Part shown: positions 1 through 8,765 of the stretch, piece by piece
Layout of the letters: the number at the start of each line of letters is the position of its first letter
Numbering within the stretch: position 1 is the stretch's first letter
NCBI GenBank assembly: GCA_001871575.1
Contig: MNXV01000023.1
Span: 1-41,746 of the forward strand
From: Caldisericum sp. CG2_30_36_11
GTDB taxonomy: Bacteria; Caldisericota; Caldisericia; Caldisericales; Caldisericaceae
DNA: 41,746 nucleotides
Direction of reading: 5' to 3'
Made by a program: the position numbers and the translations under genes
Notes under the pieces: generated by a model
Told to the model about the DNA's origin: nothing
The model's database searches: none
Seen by the model: the letters and a program-made list of their open reading frames with translations, nothing else

Positions 1-135
1 AACGACACTGTTAAGATCTTTTACGACATTTCAGGACAAGGAGCCCCAATCTGGGAGGATGCAACCGACCTCTTTCCTTCTACCGCTTTATCTACGGAGG
101 AGAAAGAATGGGTTATGAGGAAATTAAAAATCTGA
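1..135 (+). CDS. C-terminal end of an unknown protein (partial)
   Basis: Frame 1 is open from the first base of the window to a TGA at 133-135, giving 44 residues that end in ...EEKEWVMRKLKI. The piece is acidic and then basic, with no motif I recognise. The start lies outside the window. Its last 28 bases overlap the start of the next gene in a different frame, and the SD of that gene (GGAGG near 95-99) lies inside it, so the two are probably translationally coupled parts of one operon. It could also be the first part of the amidase gene separated by a frameshift, because the amidase ORF has no signal peptide. I cannot decide this from 44 residues. Confidence 0.55.
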   Translation, partial: NDTVKIFYDISGQGAPIWEDATDLFPSTALSTEEKEWVMRKLKI

Positions 136-803
136 TTGAAAAACTCTACCCAGCTGGTAGCTCTTCAATTGGAGTTTCACCCACTGCGTTTTATGAGGAT
201 TGGTATGTCAGAAATAACGCAAAAATATACGCAGATGGGCATACCTCTGAGCACCCTAACAACTTTATATACTGTTGGGTATGGGACAACACTCAACAGA
301 AGTGGGTAATCGGCAGTGCTCATGCAAAACCATATAAAGACGATGGTACAAACCTTTGGAATAACTCACAATATCGTTTGCCAAAGGTAACAAAAAATGG
401 TGAAGAACATTATGTACAATTGGTCTGTTATAATTGTGCTGATTTTGTTTCTCAAGCAATGTATTACGGAGGAATGTGGGCTAACGACTACTGGAATCCT
501 TCTTATAGAGAAACAGGAGCTCCAGACGGTAGGTGGTACTGGACTTATGTCCCCCACCTTTTAGACTATATGAAAAACACGAGAGGTGATTGGGCATATA
601 GCAATTACAACAATACACAGAATGGAGATGTGATCGTATGGTCCGATAACATTCATATTGCTATGATAGATTATAATCTGTATCAGAATGGAGCTTACAC
701 AAAAAAGTATGCTGCACATACAACCGATTCAAGACAACATTATTACTCACCTGCTGCTGACTATGGCCATTACAAGGTAAGTTGCTGGAGATGGGCACCT
801 TAG
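108..803 (+). CDS. Amidase_6-like (NlpC/P60-like fold) cysteine hydrolase
   Basis: This 231-aa protein carries the hallmark of the putative amidase domain family (PF12671): a Cys-centred motif CADFVSQAMYYGG near residues 110-122 and a later HIAMIDYN segment with the expected His, near residue 182. Related proteins are secreted or surface enzymes thought to cleave amide bonds in peptidoglycan or peptides; the substrate here is unknown. It is rich in Trp, Tyr and Asn, as surface proteins often are. The ATG at 108 has a good SD (GGAGG) about nine bases upstream. No signal peptide or membrane segment is visible, which is odd for this family. The export signal may sit in the upstream overlapping ORF, or the protein may be cytoplasmic. 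Its stop lies just before the lipoprotein gene, so the two are likely co-transcribed. Confidence 0.7.
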   Translation: MGYEEIKNLIEKLYPAGSSSIGVSPTAFYEDWYVRNNAKIYADGHTSEHPNNFIYCWVWDNTQQKWVIGSAHAKPYKDDGTNLWNNSQYRLPKVTKNGEEHYVQLVCYNCADFVSQAMYYGGMWANDYWNPSYRETGAPDGRWYWTYVPHLLDYMKNTRGDWAYSNYNNTQNGDVIVWSDNIHIAMIDYNLYQNGAYTKKYAAHTTDSRQHYYSPAADYGHYKVSCWRWAP

Positions 804-805
804 TG

Positions 806-2059
806 ATGAAGAAGATAGTTGTTCCATTCTTAATTTTTCTATTTCTATTTACTCTGGGATGCAATAATAAGATAGAGACTCCTTCCGAAAATTCTATTCC
901 ATTTTTGACATTTGAGGTCAACGAAAAAAACCACAATGTTGAGGCATATTTAAACTACTGGGATACTGAAAAAGGGAAAATTATCCAGATGGATGATGTA
1001 GTCTATACGACCAATAAGACTCCGTATTACTCTGACGGAATGCCCGACTGGAGTGGTGTAGTTCATTATGCCTACCCTTTATCCTGGGATGGGGAAAGCT
1101 ACATTTATCTCTCCAGTCAGTATCATAAAATAAAAAACCCGCTTAATTTCAAAATTAGAATGTTTGATGATGTAAGAGGAGCTCAACCGAAAAAGGGAGT
1201 CATGTGTGATACTGCTTGTTCATATGCAAAAGACCTTCAGGTCTACCTGAAGGTCAGAAATTATCTAAAGGCTGACTATACAGCTTTTACTTTCACTGTT
1301 TTTGATGGGGAAAAAGTTACGGAGAAAGAGTTTAAAATTTCATTATACAATGATACATTCCATGGAGGTATCCCTGCAGGTCAAGCATACATATACGACA
1401 AAAATAAGAATGAGGTCAAAGCCCTTCATCTTTATTATGATAGTGTAGGAATGGGGCGGTTTCTAATCTGCACAATTAATTTAGAAAAAGGCACATACGG
1501 TTGGCATGAAGTAACCGGAATTGAGGGATGTATTCCAAATATGGGCCAGATGGATATATCTACTATAGGAAATAGTTTTTATGTACCTATATGCGGCAAT
1601 GAAGTTGGTATAGTAAATTTAGATGACTATTCTTCTGAGTTTGCTATTGACAGAGATGAGTTATTCAGGAAACTCTCTTTTTACTTACCTTCCACTCCTT
1701 CCCATATCTCTTACCCATACCCCGGAATTCAGGGTGAATACAAAGACATTCTTATCTTAGCCGGTATGTTTATCTTTGGAGGAAAAGCTGATGAGGAGCC
1801 AACCTTCGATAATTTCCGTCAAGTTTATGTAGCCTTTAACACTAAAACAAGCGAAGTTATGGGAATACTTGAGTGGAATTTGCTTACTCCTGAATTTTTT
1901 ATTGTAAGAGATAAGAATGAAAAAGAGTTATCGAAAATAGCAACTGATAAATTGGTTAAAGGAATCAGTAAAGTCCCAAGTGCTGATGACAGACTTTATA
2001 AGTATGGACATTTTCTCAATTTTGGTTTCATCAGGTTTCCACATAAAAATGGAGATTAA
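806..2059 (+). CDS. Lipoprotein of unknown function
   Basis: The protein has about 417 aa from the ATG at 806. I prefer this start over the TTG at 782 of the ORF track because MKKIVVPFLIFLFLFTLGC is a clean lipoprotein signal peptide with lipobox FTLGC; a GTG at 803 is also possible. After cleavage the Cys would be lipidated and the protein anchored on the outer face of the cytoplasmic membrane. The remainder is rich in Tyr, Asp and Gly and looks like a beta-rich extracellular domain, possibly propeller-like. I recognise no catalytic motif. The start overlaps or abuts the stop of the amidase gene (801-803), so the two form an operon, and a strong terminator follows 53 bases after the stop. 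Function is unknown. Confidence 0.75.
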   Translation: MKKIVVPFLIFLFLFTLGCNNKIETPSENSIPFLTFEVNEKNHNVEAYLNYWDTEKGKIIQMDDVVYTTNKTPYYSDGMPDWSGVVHYAYPLSWDGESYIYLSSQYHKIKNPLNFKIRMFDDVRGAQPKKGVMCDTACSYAKDLQVYLKVRNYLKADYTAFTFTVFDGEKVTEKEFKISLYNDTFHGGIPAGQAYIYDKNKNEVKALHLYYDSVGMGRFLICTINLEKGTYGWHEVTGIEGCIPNMGQMDISTIGNSFYVPICGNEVGIVNLDDYSSEFAIDRDELFRKLSFYLPSTPSHISYPYPGIQGEYKDILILAGMFIFGGKADEEPTFDNFRQVYVAFNTKTSEVMGILEWNLLTPEFFIVRDKNEKELSKIATDKLVKGISKVPSADDRLYKYGHFLNFGFIRFPHKNGD

Positions 2060-2112
2060 GCTCCTTCTGAGTTACAATTATTCTTGACAGATTTGCTGAC
2101 AAACTTTTCAAC

Positions 2113-2137
2113 AAAGAGGGGGAGACCCCCTCTTTTT
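2113..2137. terminator. Rho-independent terminator, probably bidirectional
   Basis: AAAGAGGGGG and CCCCCTCTTT form a perfect 10-bp stem around an AGA loop, followed on the plus strand by TTCTATTTT. It separates the convergent lipoprotein gene (+) and hutU (-), and the stop codon of hutU lies directly against it. On the minus strand the 3' arm is also T-containing (CTCTTTGTTG), so it may serve both genes. Confidence 0.9.
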
Positions 2138-3787
2138 CTATTTTATCATAGGAATTTTAATTCCGCTTCTTTTTGCACAGTTTATTGCAATATCATAACC
2201 TGCGTCTGCATGCCTTGCAACTCCAATTCCAGGATCATTTGTAAGTACTCTTTCAAGCTTCCCGGCGGATTTTTCTGTGCCATCGGCAACGATTACCATG
2301 CCTGCATGCAATGAATAACCAATACCAACACCACCACCGTGATGGAATGATACCCAGGTTGCACCACTTGCAGTGTTAAGTAGTGCATTAAGCACTGGCC
2401 AATCAGCAATTGCGTCGGAGCCATCTTTCATCTTTTCAGTTTCCCTGTATGGGGAGGCAACTGAGCCAGCATCGAGATGATCGCGCCCTATAACTACGGG
2501 TGCTTTGAGCTTCCCATTCTTTACAAGGTCATTAATAATGAGGCCAAACTTTGCTCTTTCGCCGTACCCAAGCCAGCAGATCCTTGCAGGCAATCCCTGA
2601 AACTTGACTCTTTCGTGGGCAAGGTCAATCCAGTTAACAAGATGTTTATCATGGGAGAATTCTTTCTTTACAACCTCATCGAGGGTCCATATATCCTCCG
2701 GGTCTCCTGATAGAGCGGCCCATCTAAAAGGCCCCTTCCCTTCGCAGAACAGGTCTCTTATATAAGCAACAACAAAACCTTCAACTTCTTTTGCGTCTTT
2801 ATATCCATGGTCATAGGTCTGGCCATTAATATTATTTCCATATGTGAATGTCGTAACTCCCATTCTCTTGTACTGAACCATCGCCTCCATATGCTTAATC
2901 ATTGTTTCAATTGATCTTTTTTTGTAATCTTCAGGATCCCTTGTTTTTAATTCTCTTGCTTCATTAATTGTCATACCCATCGGGATGTAGGACATAATGT
3001 CGTGAGCCGAAGTCTGGTCGGTCACTATGTCAGGCCTTACACCTCTTTTTATAAGTTCGGGCAGTATCTCGCCCGTATTTCCAAGGAGACCAACAGACAG
3101 AGGCTTTCCATCTTTTTTGGCTTCTTCAATCATCTTGAGCGCTTCGTCAAGATCGTCTGTCCAGGTATCAAGATAAGCGGTATCTATTCTTCTTTTAATC
3201 TTTTCGGGATCAATTTCAACAACAAGAGCAACTCCGTGAAGCATTGTAACTGCAAGTGGCTGGGCACCACCCATCTCACCAAGACCGCCGGTCAATAAGA
3301 ATTTCCCAGAGAGATCATCCTGTCCTAAATCTTTCCTTGCTGCGGCTCCATATGTTTCGTAATCGCCCTGCAGAATCCCCTGGGTGCCTATATAAATCCA
3401 GCTTCCTGCAGTCATCTGTCCGTACATTGTGAGGCCTTTCTCCTCAAGCATATAAAAATAGTCCCAGTCAGCCCATTTGGGAACAATCACCGCATTAGAA
3501 ATAAGAACTCTGGGAGCCTCTTCAGTTGTTTTAAAAATACCCACCGGTTTCCCCGACTGGACAAGAAGCGTCTCATTATTTTCTAATTCCTGCAGACTTT
3601 TTACTATTGCATCAAAACTTTCCCAATTTCTTGCAGCTTTGCCTGTACCCCCATAGACAATAAGGTGTTCTGGATCTCCTGCAACTTCAGGGTCCAGATT
3701 ATTCATAAGCATTCTCATTGCTGCTTCCTGACCCCACCCTTTAGAGTGGAGTTCGCTCCCACGTGGAGCTTTTATTATTCTACCCAT
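2138..3787 (-). CDS. hutU: Urocanate hydratase
   Basis: The 549-aa protein is full length for urocanase (about 550-560 aa). It converts urocanate to 4-imidazolone-5-propionate, step two of histidine degradation, in the cytoplasm with a tightly bound NAD+. Family blocks are visible throughout: the N-terminal [20 protein letters not shown], the NAD-binding [11 protein letters not shown] near residue 165, and the C-terminal [18 protein letters not shown]. It starts 11 bases after the stop of the P-type ATPase gene on the same strand, so the two may be co-transcribed. No histidase, imidazolonepropionase or formiminoglutamate hydrolase gene is present in the window, so the rest of the pathway must lie elsewhere or be absent. 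The call itself is very secure. Confidence 0.97.
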   Translation of the reverse strand: MGRIIKAPRGSELHSKGWGQEAAMRMLMNNLDPEVAGDPEHLIVYGGTGKAARNWESFDAIVKSLQELENNETLLVQSGKPVGIFKTTEEAPRVLISNAVIVPKWADWDYFYMLEEKGLTMYGQMTAGSWIYIGTQGILQGDYETYGAAARKDLGQDDLSGKFLLTGGLGEMGGAQPLAVTMLHGVALVVEIDPEKIKRRIDTAYLDTWTDDLDEALKMIEEAKKDGKPLSVGLLGNTGEILPELIKRGVRPDIVTDQTSAHDIMSYIPMGMTINEARELKTRDPEDYKKRSIETMIKHMEAMVQYKRMGVTTFTYGNNINGQTYDHGYKDAKEVEGFVVAYIRDLFCEGKGPFRWAALSGDPEDIWTLDEVVKKEFSHDKHLVNWIDLAHERVKFQGLPARICWLGYGERAKFGLIINDLVKNGKLKAPVVIGRDHLDAGSVASPYRETEKMKDGSDAIADWPVLNALLNTASGATWVSFHHGGGVGIGYSLHAGMVIVADGTEKSAGKLERVLTNDPGIGVARHADAGYDIAINCAKRSGIKIPMIK

Positions 3788-3798
3788 CTTTTTTCTCC

Positions 3799-6384
3799 CT
3801 AATCCTGTGGCCTTATTATTTTTGCAATTTCCGATACTATCGACGGTATAATCGATAGCAATATAATATATGTAAACTCGGTTACAGTCGGTCTTACATT
3901 CCCAAAGAGTTTTGCAAAAGGCGTCAAATAAATTGACGTGAGCAGTAATAAAATCATTAAAGCAGTTGAATATGTCAGAAATTTGTTTGAGAATACCTTC
4001 AATTTAAAAATCGACGTTTCGAATGACCTTGCCGTGAATGATCTGAATAACTCTGAAAGAACCAGGGTAAAATATGCAATGGTTCGCGCCTCTTGAAGAG
4101 GTACTCTTCTAATGGCAATTAAAAATGCGCCAAGTGTTACCACAGTTATAGCAATGCTTTGAGTAATAATAATACCATAGTGATATTTTGTAAGAATTGG
4201 CTCGTTTTTCACTCTTGGAGGCTTGTTCATAACAGTTTTTTCACCGGGTTCCATTCCAATTGCAAGTGCAGGAAAACTATCCGTGACAAGATTAAGCCAG
4301 AGAAGTTGAAGCGGAAGAAGTGGTGGAGGGTATCCTGAAATTATCGAAATGAACATAACGAGTACCTCTGCAATGTTGCATGAAAGAAGGTAAACAATAA
4401 ATTTTCTCATATTCTCATAAATTATTCTGCCCTGGAAAACTGCATGCACAAGAGTTGCAAAATTATCATCCATAAGAACCATATCGCTTGCTTCCTTGGC
4501 AACTTCTGTCCCCGTTTTCCCCATTGAAACACCTATGTCTGACTTTTTAAGAGCAGGAGCATCATTTACTCCGTCTCCAGTCATCGCAACAATTTCCCCT
4601 TTTTTCTGAAAAGCTTCTACAATCCTTAATTTATCAAGCGGATTAATTCTTGCAAAAATGCTTACATCCTCAATAACATCGGTAAGTTTTTCATCATCCA
4701 TTTCATTCATGTCAACACTTGTTATAATTTCTCCCTCAGGGAAGCCAAGTTCTGTTGCTATTGCATAAGCGGTTACCTGATGGTCTCCTGTAATCATTAC
4801 AGGTCTTATACCGGCCTTTCTGCATTCTTCAACAGCCTTTTTCGCCTCCTCCCTTAATGGATCTTTGAGGCATACAAGTCCGAGGAAAGTCAGGTCTTTT
4901 TCAATTTCTTCGTCCTTGTCTGGAAGAGAATCGATTGTTCTTTCGGCAATTGCAAGTACTCTTAATCCATCGGATGCAAAATTTTCTACTGTTTTAAGTA
5001 TTTCTTTCTTTCTCACTTCTGTGATTGGTTCAACAACATTTTTCCCAATAAACTCTCTATCGCACAAACCTAAAATGATTTCCGATGCACCTTTGGTTAC
5101 TATAAGATATTTACCTCCAAAATGATGAGCAGTTGTCATTCTTTTACTTTCTGAAGTAAAAGGTATTTCATACAGCCTCTGATACTTATGTCTCAACTCT
5201 CCTATATCTCTATCATCCGCCCAATCAATGAGGGCAATTTCAGTTGGGTCACCCATTTCTTTGGTTGCATCATTACAAAGAATCATCGTCCTTTTTACTT
5301 CATCCGGCAAAGAGCTCTGAAATAAATCTTCCTCGATTTTCATTTTTTCGGTATACACCTTAACAAGTTTCATCTTGTTCTCTGTGAGAGTACCTGTTTT
5401 ATCTGTGCATATATAAGTTACTGCGCCAAGCGTCTCAACTGCAGGTAAATTTTTAACGACAGCATTTCTGTGGGCCATTTCAAGTACGCCTAAGGCAAGG
5501 ACTATGGTAACCACTGCTGGAAGACCTTCAGGAATTGCAGCCACTGCAAGACTTATGCTTATCAAAAGCATCTCCTGCAGAGGCATGCCTCTAAATAATC
5601 CTGCTATAAATACAACTGCACAAACAGCAACAAACACAATTCCTAAAATTTTCCCAAGATAATTGAGTTCTAATTCGAGAGGTGTTTTTTCCTTTTTTGC
5701 CTCCCTTATTTGAGTTGCAATCTTCCCTAATCTTGTATTCAATCCTGTCTCTGTAACATATACTTTCGCTTTTCCTTTTGTCACTACAGTACCCATAAAA
5801 GCCATATTGTCTTCTTTTATTTCACTTTCATTTTTAAAGAGAGACTTAGCAACTGAAACAGACTCACCGGTCAAGGTTGATTCATCGACAGTTAGACCAA
5901 TCACCCCAATGATAATTCCATCACAACTTATTTTATCACCGGCTTCAAGCAAAAGAATATCCCCAGGCACCACTTCCTCGGAAGAAATGATCTGGATTGT
6001 GCCATCCCTTACAACCTTACTTTGAGGATTTGAAAGCTTTTTTACTGCCTCAAGAGCTTTTTCGGCACGCCTCTCCTGCGTTACACCAAGTACTGCATTA
6101 AGAATTGTTATCCCTAATATTGCAAGGGTATCCATTACTTCTCCAAAAAATGCTGAGATAATAGCTGCAATAAGAAGAATTATTATCAGAAGACTTTTGA
6201 ACTGATCAATAAACTGCATAAATAAAGAGATTTTAGGCGGCTCGGGAAGTTTGTTAGGCCCGTATTCTTCCAATTTCCTTTTTACCAGATCACTACTCAA
6301 GCCCTTTGCAGGATCTACACCTAAAACATATTTTTCCACTTTTCCTCCGATTTCTCCGTGTAAATTAACCGTACCTCTTGCCAT
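3799..6384 (-). CDS. Calcium-transporting P-type ATPase (type IIA, SERCA-like)
   Basis: The protein has 861 aa from the ATG at 6384. I prefer this over the track's TTG at 6387 because AAGGAG sits eight bases before the ATG. In order it shows the N-terminal cation-ATPase domain, the actuator motif LTGES, the PEGLP signature in M4 ([11 protein letters not shown]), the phosphorylation motif DKTGTLT, the nucleotide-binding region, [18 protein letters not shown] in the hinge, and NLVTD in M6. PEGLP together with NLVTD is typical of bacterial calcium pumps that export Ca2+ from the cytoplasm using ATP; other divalent cations cannot be excluded. Up to ten membrane helices are expected, and the hydrophobic stretches near both ends fit this. 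hutU lies 11 bases downstream, a pairing with no obvious functional logic. Confidence 0.93.
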   Translation of the reverse strand: MARGTVNLHGEIGGKVEKYVLGVDPAKGLSSDLVKRKLEEYGPNKLPEPPKISLFMQFIDQFKSLLIIILLIAAIISAFFGEVMDTLAILGITILNAVLGVTQERRAEKALEAVKKLSNPQSKVVRDGTIQIISSEEVVPGDILLLEAGDKISCDGIIIGVIGLTVDESTLTGESVSVAKSLFKNESEIKEDNMAFMGTVVTKGKAKVYVTETGLNTRLGKIATQIREAKKEKTPLELELNYLGKILGIVFVAVCAVVFIAGLFRGMPLQEMLLISISLAVAAIPEGLPAVVTIVLALGVLEMAHRNAVVKNLPAVETLGAVTYICTDKTGTLTENKMKLVKVYTEKMKIEEDLFQSSLPDEVKRTMILCNDATKEMGDPTEIALIDWADDRDIGELRHKYQRLYEIPFTSESKRMTTAHHFGGKYLIVTKGASEIILGLCDREFIGKNVVEPITEVRKKEILKTVENFASDGLRVLAIAERTIDSLPDKDEEIEKDLTFLGLVCLKDPLREEAKKAVEECRKAGIRPVMITGDHQVTAYAIATELGFPEGEIITSVDMNEMDDEKLTDVIEDVSIFARINPLDKLRIVEAFQKKGEIVAMTGDGVNDAPALKKSDIGVSMGKTGTEVAKEASDMVLMDDNFATLVHAVFQGRIIYENMRKFIVYLLSCNIAEVLVMFISIISGYPPPLLPLQLLWLNLVTDSFPALAIGMEPGEKTVMNKPPRVKNEPILTKYHYGIIITQSIAITVVTLGAFLIAIRRVPLQEARTIAYFTLVLSELFRSFTARSFETSIFKLKVFSNKFLTYSTALMILLLLTSIYLTPFAKLFGNVRPTVTEFTYIILLSIIPSIVSEIAKIIRPQD

Positions 6385-6523
6385 CAAATTATCTCCTTAA
6401 AATATTATAATTAACAAAGCGGTTTTACAAATATAATTTAAGCCTTTGTAACTTATATTGGAAATATCCACTTCAAATCGCTGGTTAAGATAGAAAAACA
6501 TCTAATGGATACAATTGAAAATG

Positions 6524-6794
6524 GCCGTGCGTCTGCATTCGACTGTAAATCCCTAGCTGTACAATTCCCGAAAAGCTCCAGTGAGATTTACCTTCACCAT
6601 ATAACAAATTTGCTTACCGCTGCTTCCTTCCGGACCTGGCGGGATTTGCAAACTGTTATCGTGAAGGGTCCCACCTTCAACGTTTTTCAAAAATTGCCAT
6701 TTCTAAAGATCTGCCAGCCTCATAACAGATTATCAGCCCTGGTGTAGCAGATTCCAGGTTACAGGGCACTGCTATCTCCCCGCTTTAGCACAGC
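6524..6794 (-). ncRNA. ffs: SRP RNA (4.5S/scRNA), long form with Alu domain
   Basis: On the minus strand the conserved S-domain loop CCAGGTCCGGAAGGAAGC is present with its GGAA tetraloop. Upstream is the Alu-domain 5' part GCGGGGAGATAGCAGTGCCC, closely resembling Bacillus scRNA. The 5' end GGCTGTGC pairs with GCACGGCC at the 3' end, closing a molecule of about 271 nt. The RNA pairs with Ffh to target nascent membrane and secreted proteins. The 5' end fits the position predicted from the extended -10 promoter just upstream. I see no clear hairpin terminator at the 3' end, only a short T run. The plus-strand ORF at 6505-6747 is a shadow of this gene. Confidence 0.93.
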
Positions 6795-6800
6795 CATAAT

Positions 6801-6809
6801 ATTATAACA
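6801..6809 (-). promoter_or_regulatory. Extended -10 promoter of the SRP RNA gene
   Basis: On the minus strand TGTTATAAT is a perfect TGnTATAAT extended -10 element. The predicted start, seven bases further on, falls at about 6794, exactly where the closing stem of the SRP RNA begins. No good -35 box is found at 16-18 bases (only AATACA), which fits a promoter that relies on the extended -10. Confidence 0.7.
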
Positions 6810-6865
6810 GATTTTGAGATCAATGTATTATATCGAGGTCTCTCTAAAAAATGGTGAAATATTCG

Positions 6866-6897
6866 TAGGAAAAGAGCAATCATAGGAAAAGAGCAAT
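6866..6897. repeat. 15-bp direct repeat, two copies, period 17
   Basis: TAGGAAAAGAGCAAT occurs at 6866-6880 and again at 6883-6897, separated by CA. The copies are identical. It lies in non-coding DNA upstream of the SRP RNA promoter. It could be a protein-binding site or a simple local duplication. Confidence 0.8.
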
Positions 6898-6926
6898 GAA
6901 TACAGAGGAATAAACGCAATCTTCTC

Positions 6927-6948
6927 AATCCGCACTTCTTAGCGGATT
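6927..6948. repeat. Small inverted repeat
   Basis: AATCCGC and GCGGATT form a perfect 7-bp stem around an 8-base loop. A further GGATTGCGGATT follows at 6981-6992. There is no T tract directly after it on either strand, so it is not a convincing terminator. Confidence 0.6.
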
Positions 6949-7007
6949 TATACAAAGAAGTAAGAATAATCCACTGAAAAGGATTGCGGATTACAAAGAA
7001 ATAAAAA

Positions 7008-7107
7008 TGTCATGCTGGTGGACGTTTAGTCCTAAACTCGTTTCAGGATTGTTTCAGAATCTCTCCACTGGTAAACATTTAGACCCTGAAATGAATTCAG
7101 GGTGACA
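7008..7107. repeat. 100-bp MITE/REP-like element with TGTCA...TGACA ends
   Basis: The stretch begins TGTCATGCTG and ends TTCAGGGTGACA, so the ends are inverted. Inside the right end ACCCTGAA and TTCAGGGT form a perfect 8-bp stem (7083-7103) around ATGAA. Elements of this look, with CCCTGAAATGAATTCAGGGTG at one end, are a familiar sight in bacterial intergenic DNA. It carries no ORF, so any mobility would need a helper transposase elsewhere. Copy number in this genome is unknown. Confidence 0.5.
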
Positions 7108-7202
7108 AAATAGGAGTTTTTGATTCAGGGCAGGGTGACAAAATAAGAATTTTTCAGAGAACTTATATCATTAAACGTTCAACATATTAAGACCGAGAAA
7201 TA

Positions 7203-8162
7203 TCAGGGCAATTTTAAAAGCGGAAAAGAGTATTCACTTGTTTTTCCCTTAAAAACTTCTATTTCAGTTGAATATTCAAGGTAGCCCTCTTTTACTATCC
7301 TTAAAGAATATATACCTGGCGAAAGATTTGCTTCTGCGTAAGGAGTTCCGCCTTTATTTTTTCCATTAATAAAAACCGTTGCTCCTTCTGGGTCACTATC
7401 AATCATCAAGAAAGTTTCCGCCTTTGTTAAAGCAAGGTCTCTTTTAACACTATCGCCCTTTGCTATAACAATCCCTTCACTATAGGTAGTATATCCATCT
7501 TTTATAACTTCGATTTGATAGTCCCCGGGTTCAACATTATCTATAACAAATGGAGTGGTACCCTTTTCTTCGCCATTGATTATTACCCTTGCTTTATCCG
7601 GAATAGAATTTATAGTTATTGATGCGGTACTTGGAACCAGGGATGCGTCCAACACTACAATATTACCAGTAATAGAATTTATTTCGTCAGTTTCGCTTAT
7701 TTCTTTGGTCCATTTAGCGTAGTTTTCCAATTTAACTTCTATAAAATGTTTCGCGATAATCAAATCGTCTATCTCAACAGGGGTCAGTCCCTTGTTGACT
7801 CCATCCACATAAACTTCCGCATTAGCAGGAGAAGAGTTCACCTGCAAAGTGAATGTTGCATGTTCAAGAGCAACCATTACAACTCTCCTCCGATTATTTC
7901 TATCAAGCGCAACCTGTCTTATTTCCTCTTTATAGCCGTCCATCACAATCTTTAATTCATAATCCCCGTATTTAAGGTTTTTTATTGTGAGAGGCGTCGA
8001 CCCTTCTAATTCACCGTTTAGATATACCTCGCATTCTTTTGGAAATGAATCAACAGCAATTTCACCAGTTGAACTCAAAATAGTTCGCAGGAAAAAATAA
8101 ATAGCTAAAAGAATTATTAAAATTATAATGAATAAGGCTAGTCTTTTTGGCTTTCTATCCAC
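7203..8162 (-). CDS. Membrane-anchored protein with four PEGA repeats
   Basis: The 319-aa protein has one N-terminal transmembrane helix (about residues 9-28) and then four PEGA-like beta repeats (about 33-100, 104-180, 185-250, 253-316). Each has the core pattern of a small sandwich: VDSFP..CEVYLNGELEGSTP, VNSSPANAEVYVDGVNKGLTP, INSIPDKARVIINGEEKGTTP and IDSDPEGATVFINGKNKGGTP. PEGA domains occur on surface and envelope proteins, probably for binding; no enzyme activity is expected. The GTG start at 8162 has GGAG six to seven bases upstream and overlaps the end of tmk by 25 bases, so it is the last gene of the operon. The protein likely faces the outside of the membrane. Confidence 0.85.
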   Translation of the reverse strand: MDRKPKRLALFIIILIILLAIYFFLRTILSSTGEIAVDSFPKECEVYLNGELEGSTPLTIKNLKYGDYELKIVMDGYKEEIRQVALDRNNRRRVVMVALEHATFTLQVNSSPANAEVYVDGVNKGLTPVEIDDLIIAKHFIEVKLENYAKWTKEISETDEINSITGNIVVLDASLVPSTASITINSIPDKARVIINGEEKGTTPFVIDNVEPGDYQIEVIKDGYTTYSEGIVIAKGDSVKRDLALTKAETFLMIDSDPEGATVFINGKNKGGTPYAEANLSPGIYSLRIVKEGYLEYSTEIEVFKGKTSEYSFPLLKLP

Positions 8163-8764
8163 TCTTTTCTCCGAATCAAGAAGTTCTCCCAGATCTCATC
8201 TGAAACTATATCTAAATCCATCTCACCTTTTATTACGACAAATCTTCTATCTCTCTTAGAGAGTTCGATATAGCCTTCCCTCACTCTTCTCAAAAACTCT
8301 AATCCTCCATTTTCAATTCTGTCAGTTTTTTTCAGTCTCCTTAGTCCAACTTCGGGCTCTACATCAACAATAAAAGTTAAATCAGGTTTCAGTCCTTGAG
8401 TAATAAAACTATGCACATAATTTATAAAATCAAAACTAACCCCTCTTCCGAAACCTTGATAAGCAACAGATGAGTCAAGAAACCTATCAGATATAACTAT
8501 AATTCCATTATTTATAGACGGTCTAATTAAAGATTTTATATGTTCATTTCTATCGGCAGCAAACAAAAGAAATTCAGTCACATTGTCCATATCCTTATTT
8601 AAAAGAACTTCTCTTACAATACTGCCTACGGTTGTGCCACCTGGTTCTCCGGTAAGCACCACCCCTACGCCACAATGTATTGCAATTTTTTCTTTTAAGA
8701 TTAACGCTTGTGTGCTTTTCCCACAGCCATCTATGCCCTCAATTGTTATAAACATTTCTCTCAT
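8138..8764 (-). CDS. tmk: Thymidylate kinase
   Basis: The 208-aa protein is normal for dTMP kinase, which phosphorylates dTMP to dTDP with ATP in the cytoplasm. The P-loop is FITIEGIDGCGKST (residues 5-18), followed by the TGEPGG thymidine-binding motif, the DRFLDSSVAYQG motif near residue 93 and a lid region rich in Arg. I keep the ATG at 8764 because AAGGG lies seven bases upstream; an ATG three codons later is possible. It begins one base after the ATPase gene stop and overlaps the PEGA gene. A deoxynucleoside kinase in the same operon suggests joint supply of dNTPs. Confidence 0.95.
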   Translation of the reverse strand: MREMFITIEGIDGCGKSTQALILKEKIAIHCGVGVVLTGEPGGTTVGSIVREVLLNKDMDNVTEFLLFAADRNEHIKSLIRPSINNGIIVISDRFLDSSVAYQGFGRGVSFDFINYVHSFITQGLKPDLTFIVDVEPEVGLRRLKKTDRIENGGLEFLRRVREGYIELSKRDRRFVVIKGEMDLDIVSDEIWENFLIRRKEWIESQKD

Positions 8765-8765
8765 A

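Larger units (their letters stand above)
6795..7202. other. Intergenic spacer rich in short repeats, no gene
   Basis: About 400 bases lie between the SRP RNA and the PEGA gene. I find no convincing coding ORF. The stretch holds the SRP promoter, a 15-bp tandem repeat, a small hairpin (AATCCGC/GCGGATT) and a 100-bp element with TGTCA/TGACA ends. A partial repeat of that element's edge (CAGGGTGACAAAATA) follows twice, around 7098-7146. The rest looks like decayed sequence. Confidence 0.6.

Noticed and set aside
6400-6410. TATAAT just before the ATPase SD as its promoter
   Set aside because: The transcription start would fall on the SD itself and no -35 box is placed at 16-18 bases. I did not list it.
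6505-6747. 80-aa plus-strand ORF
   Set aside because: It lies antisense to the SRP RNA and has no SD.
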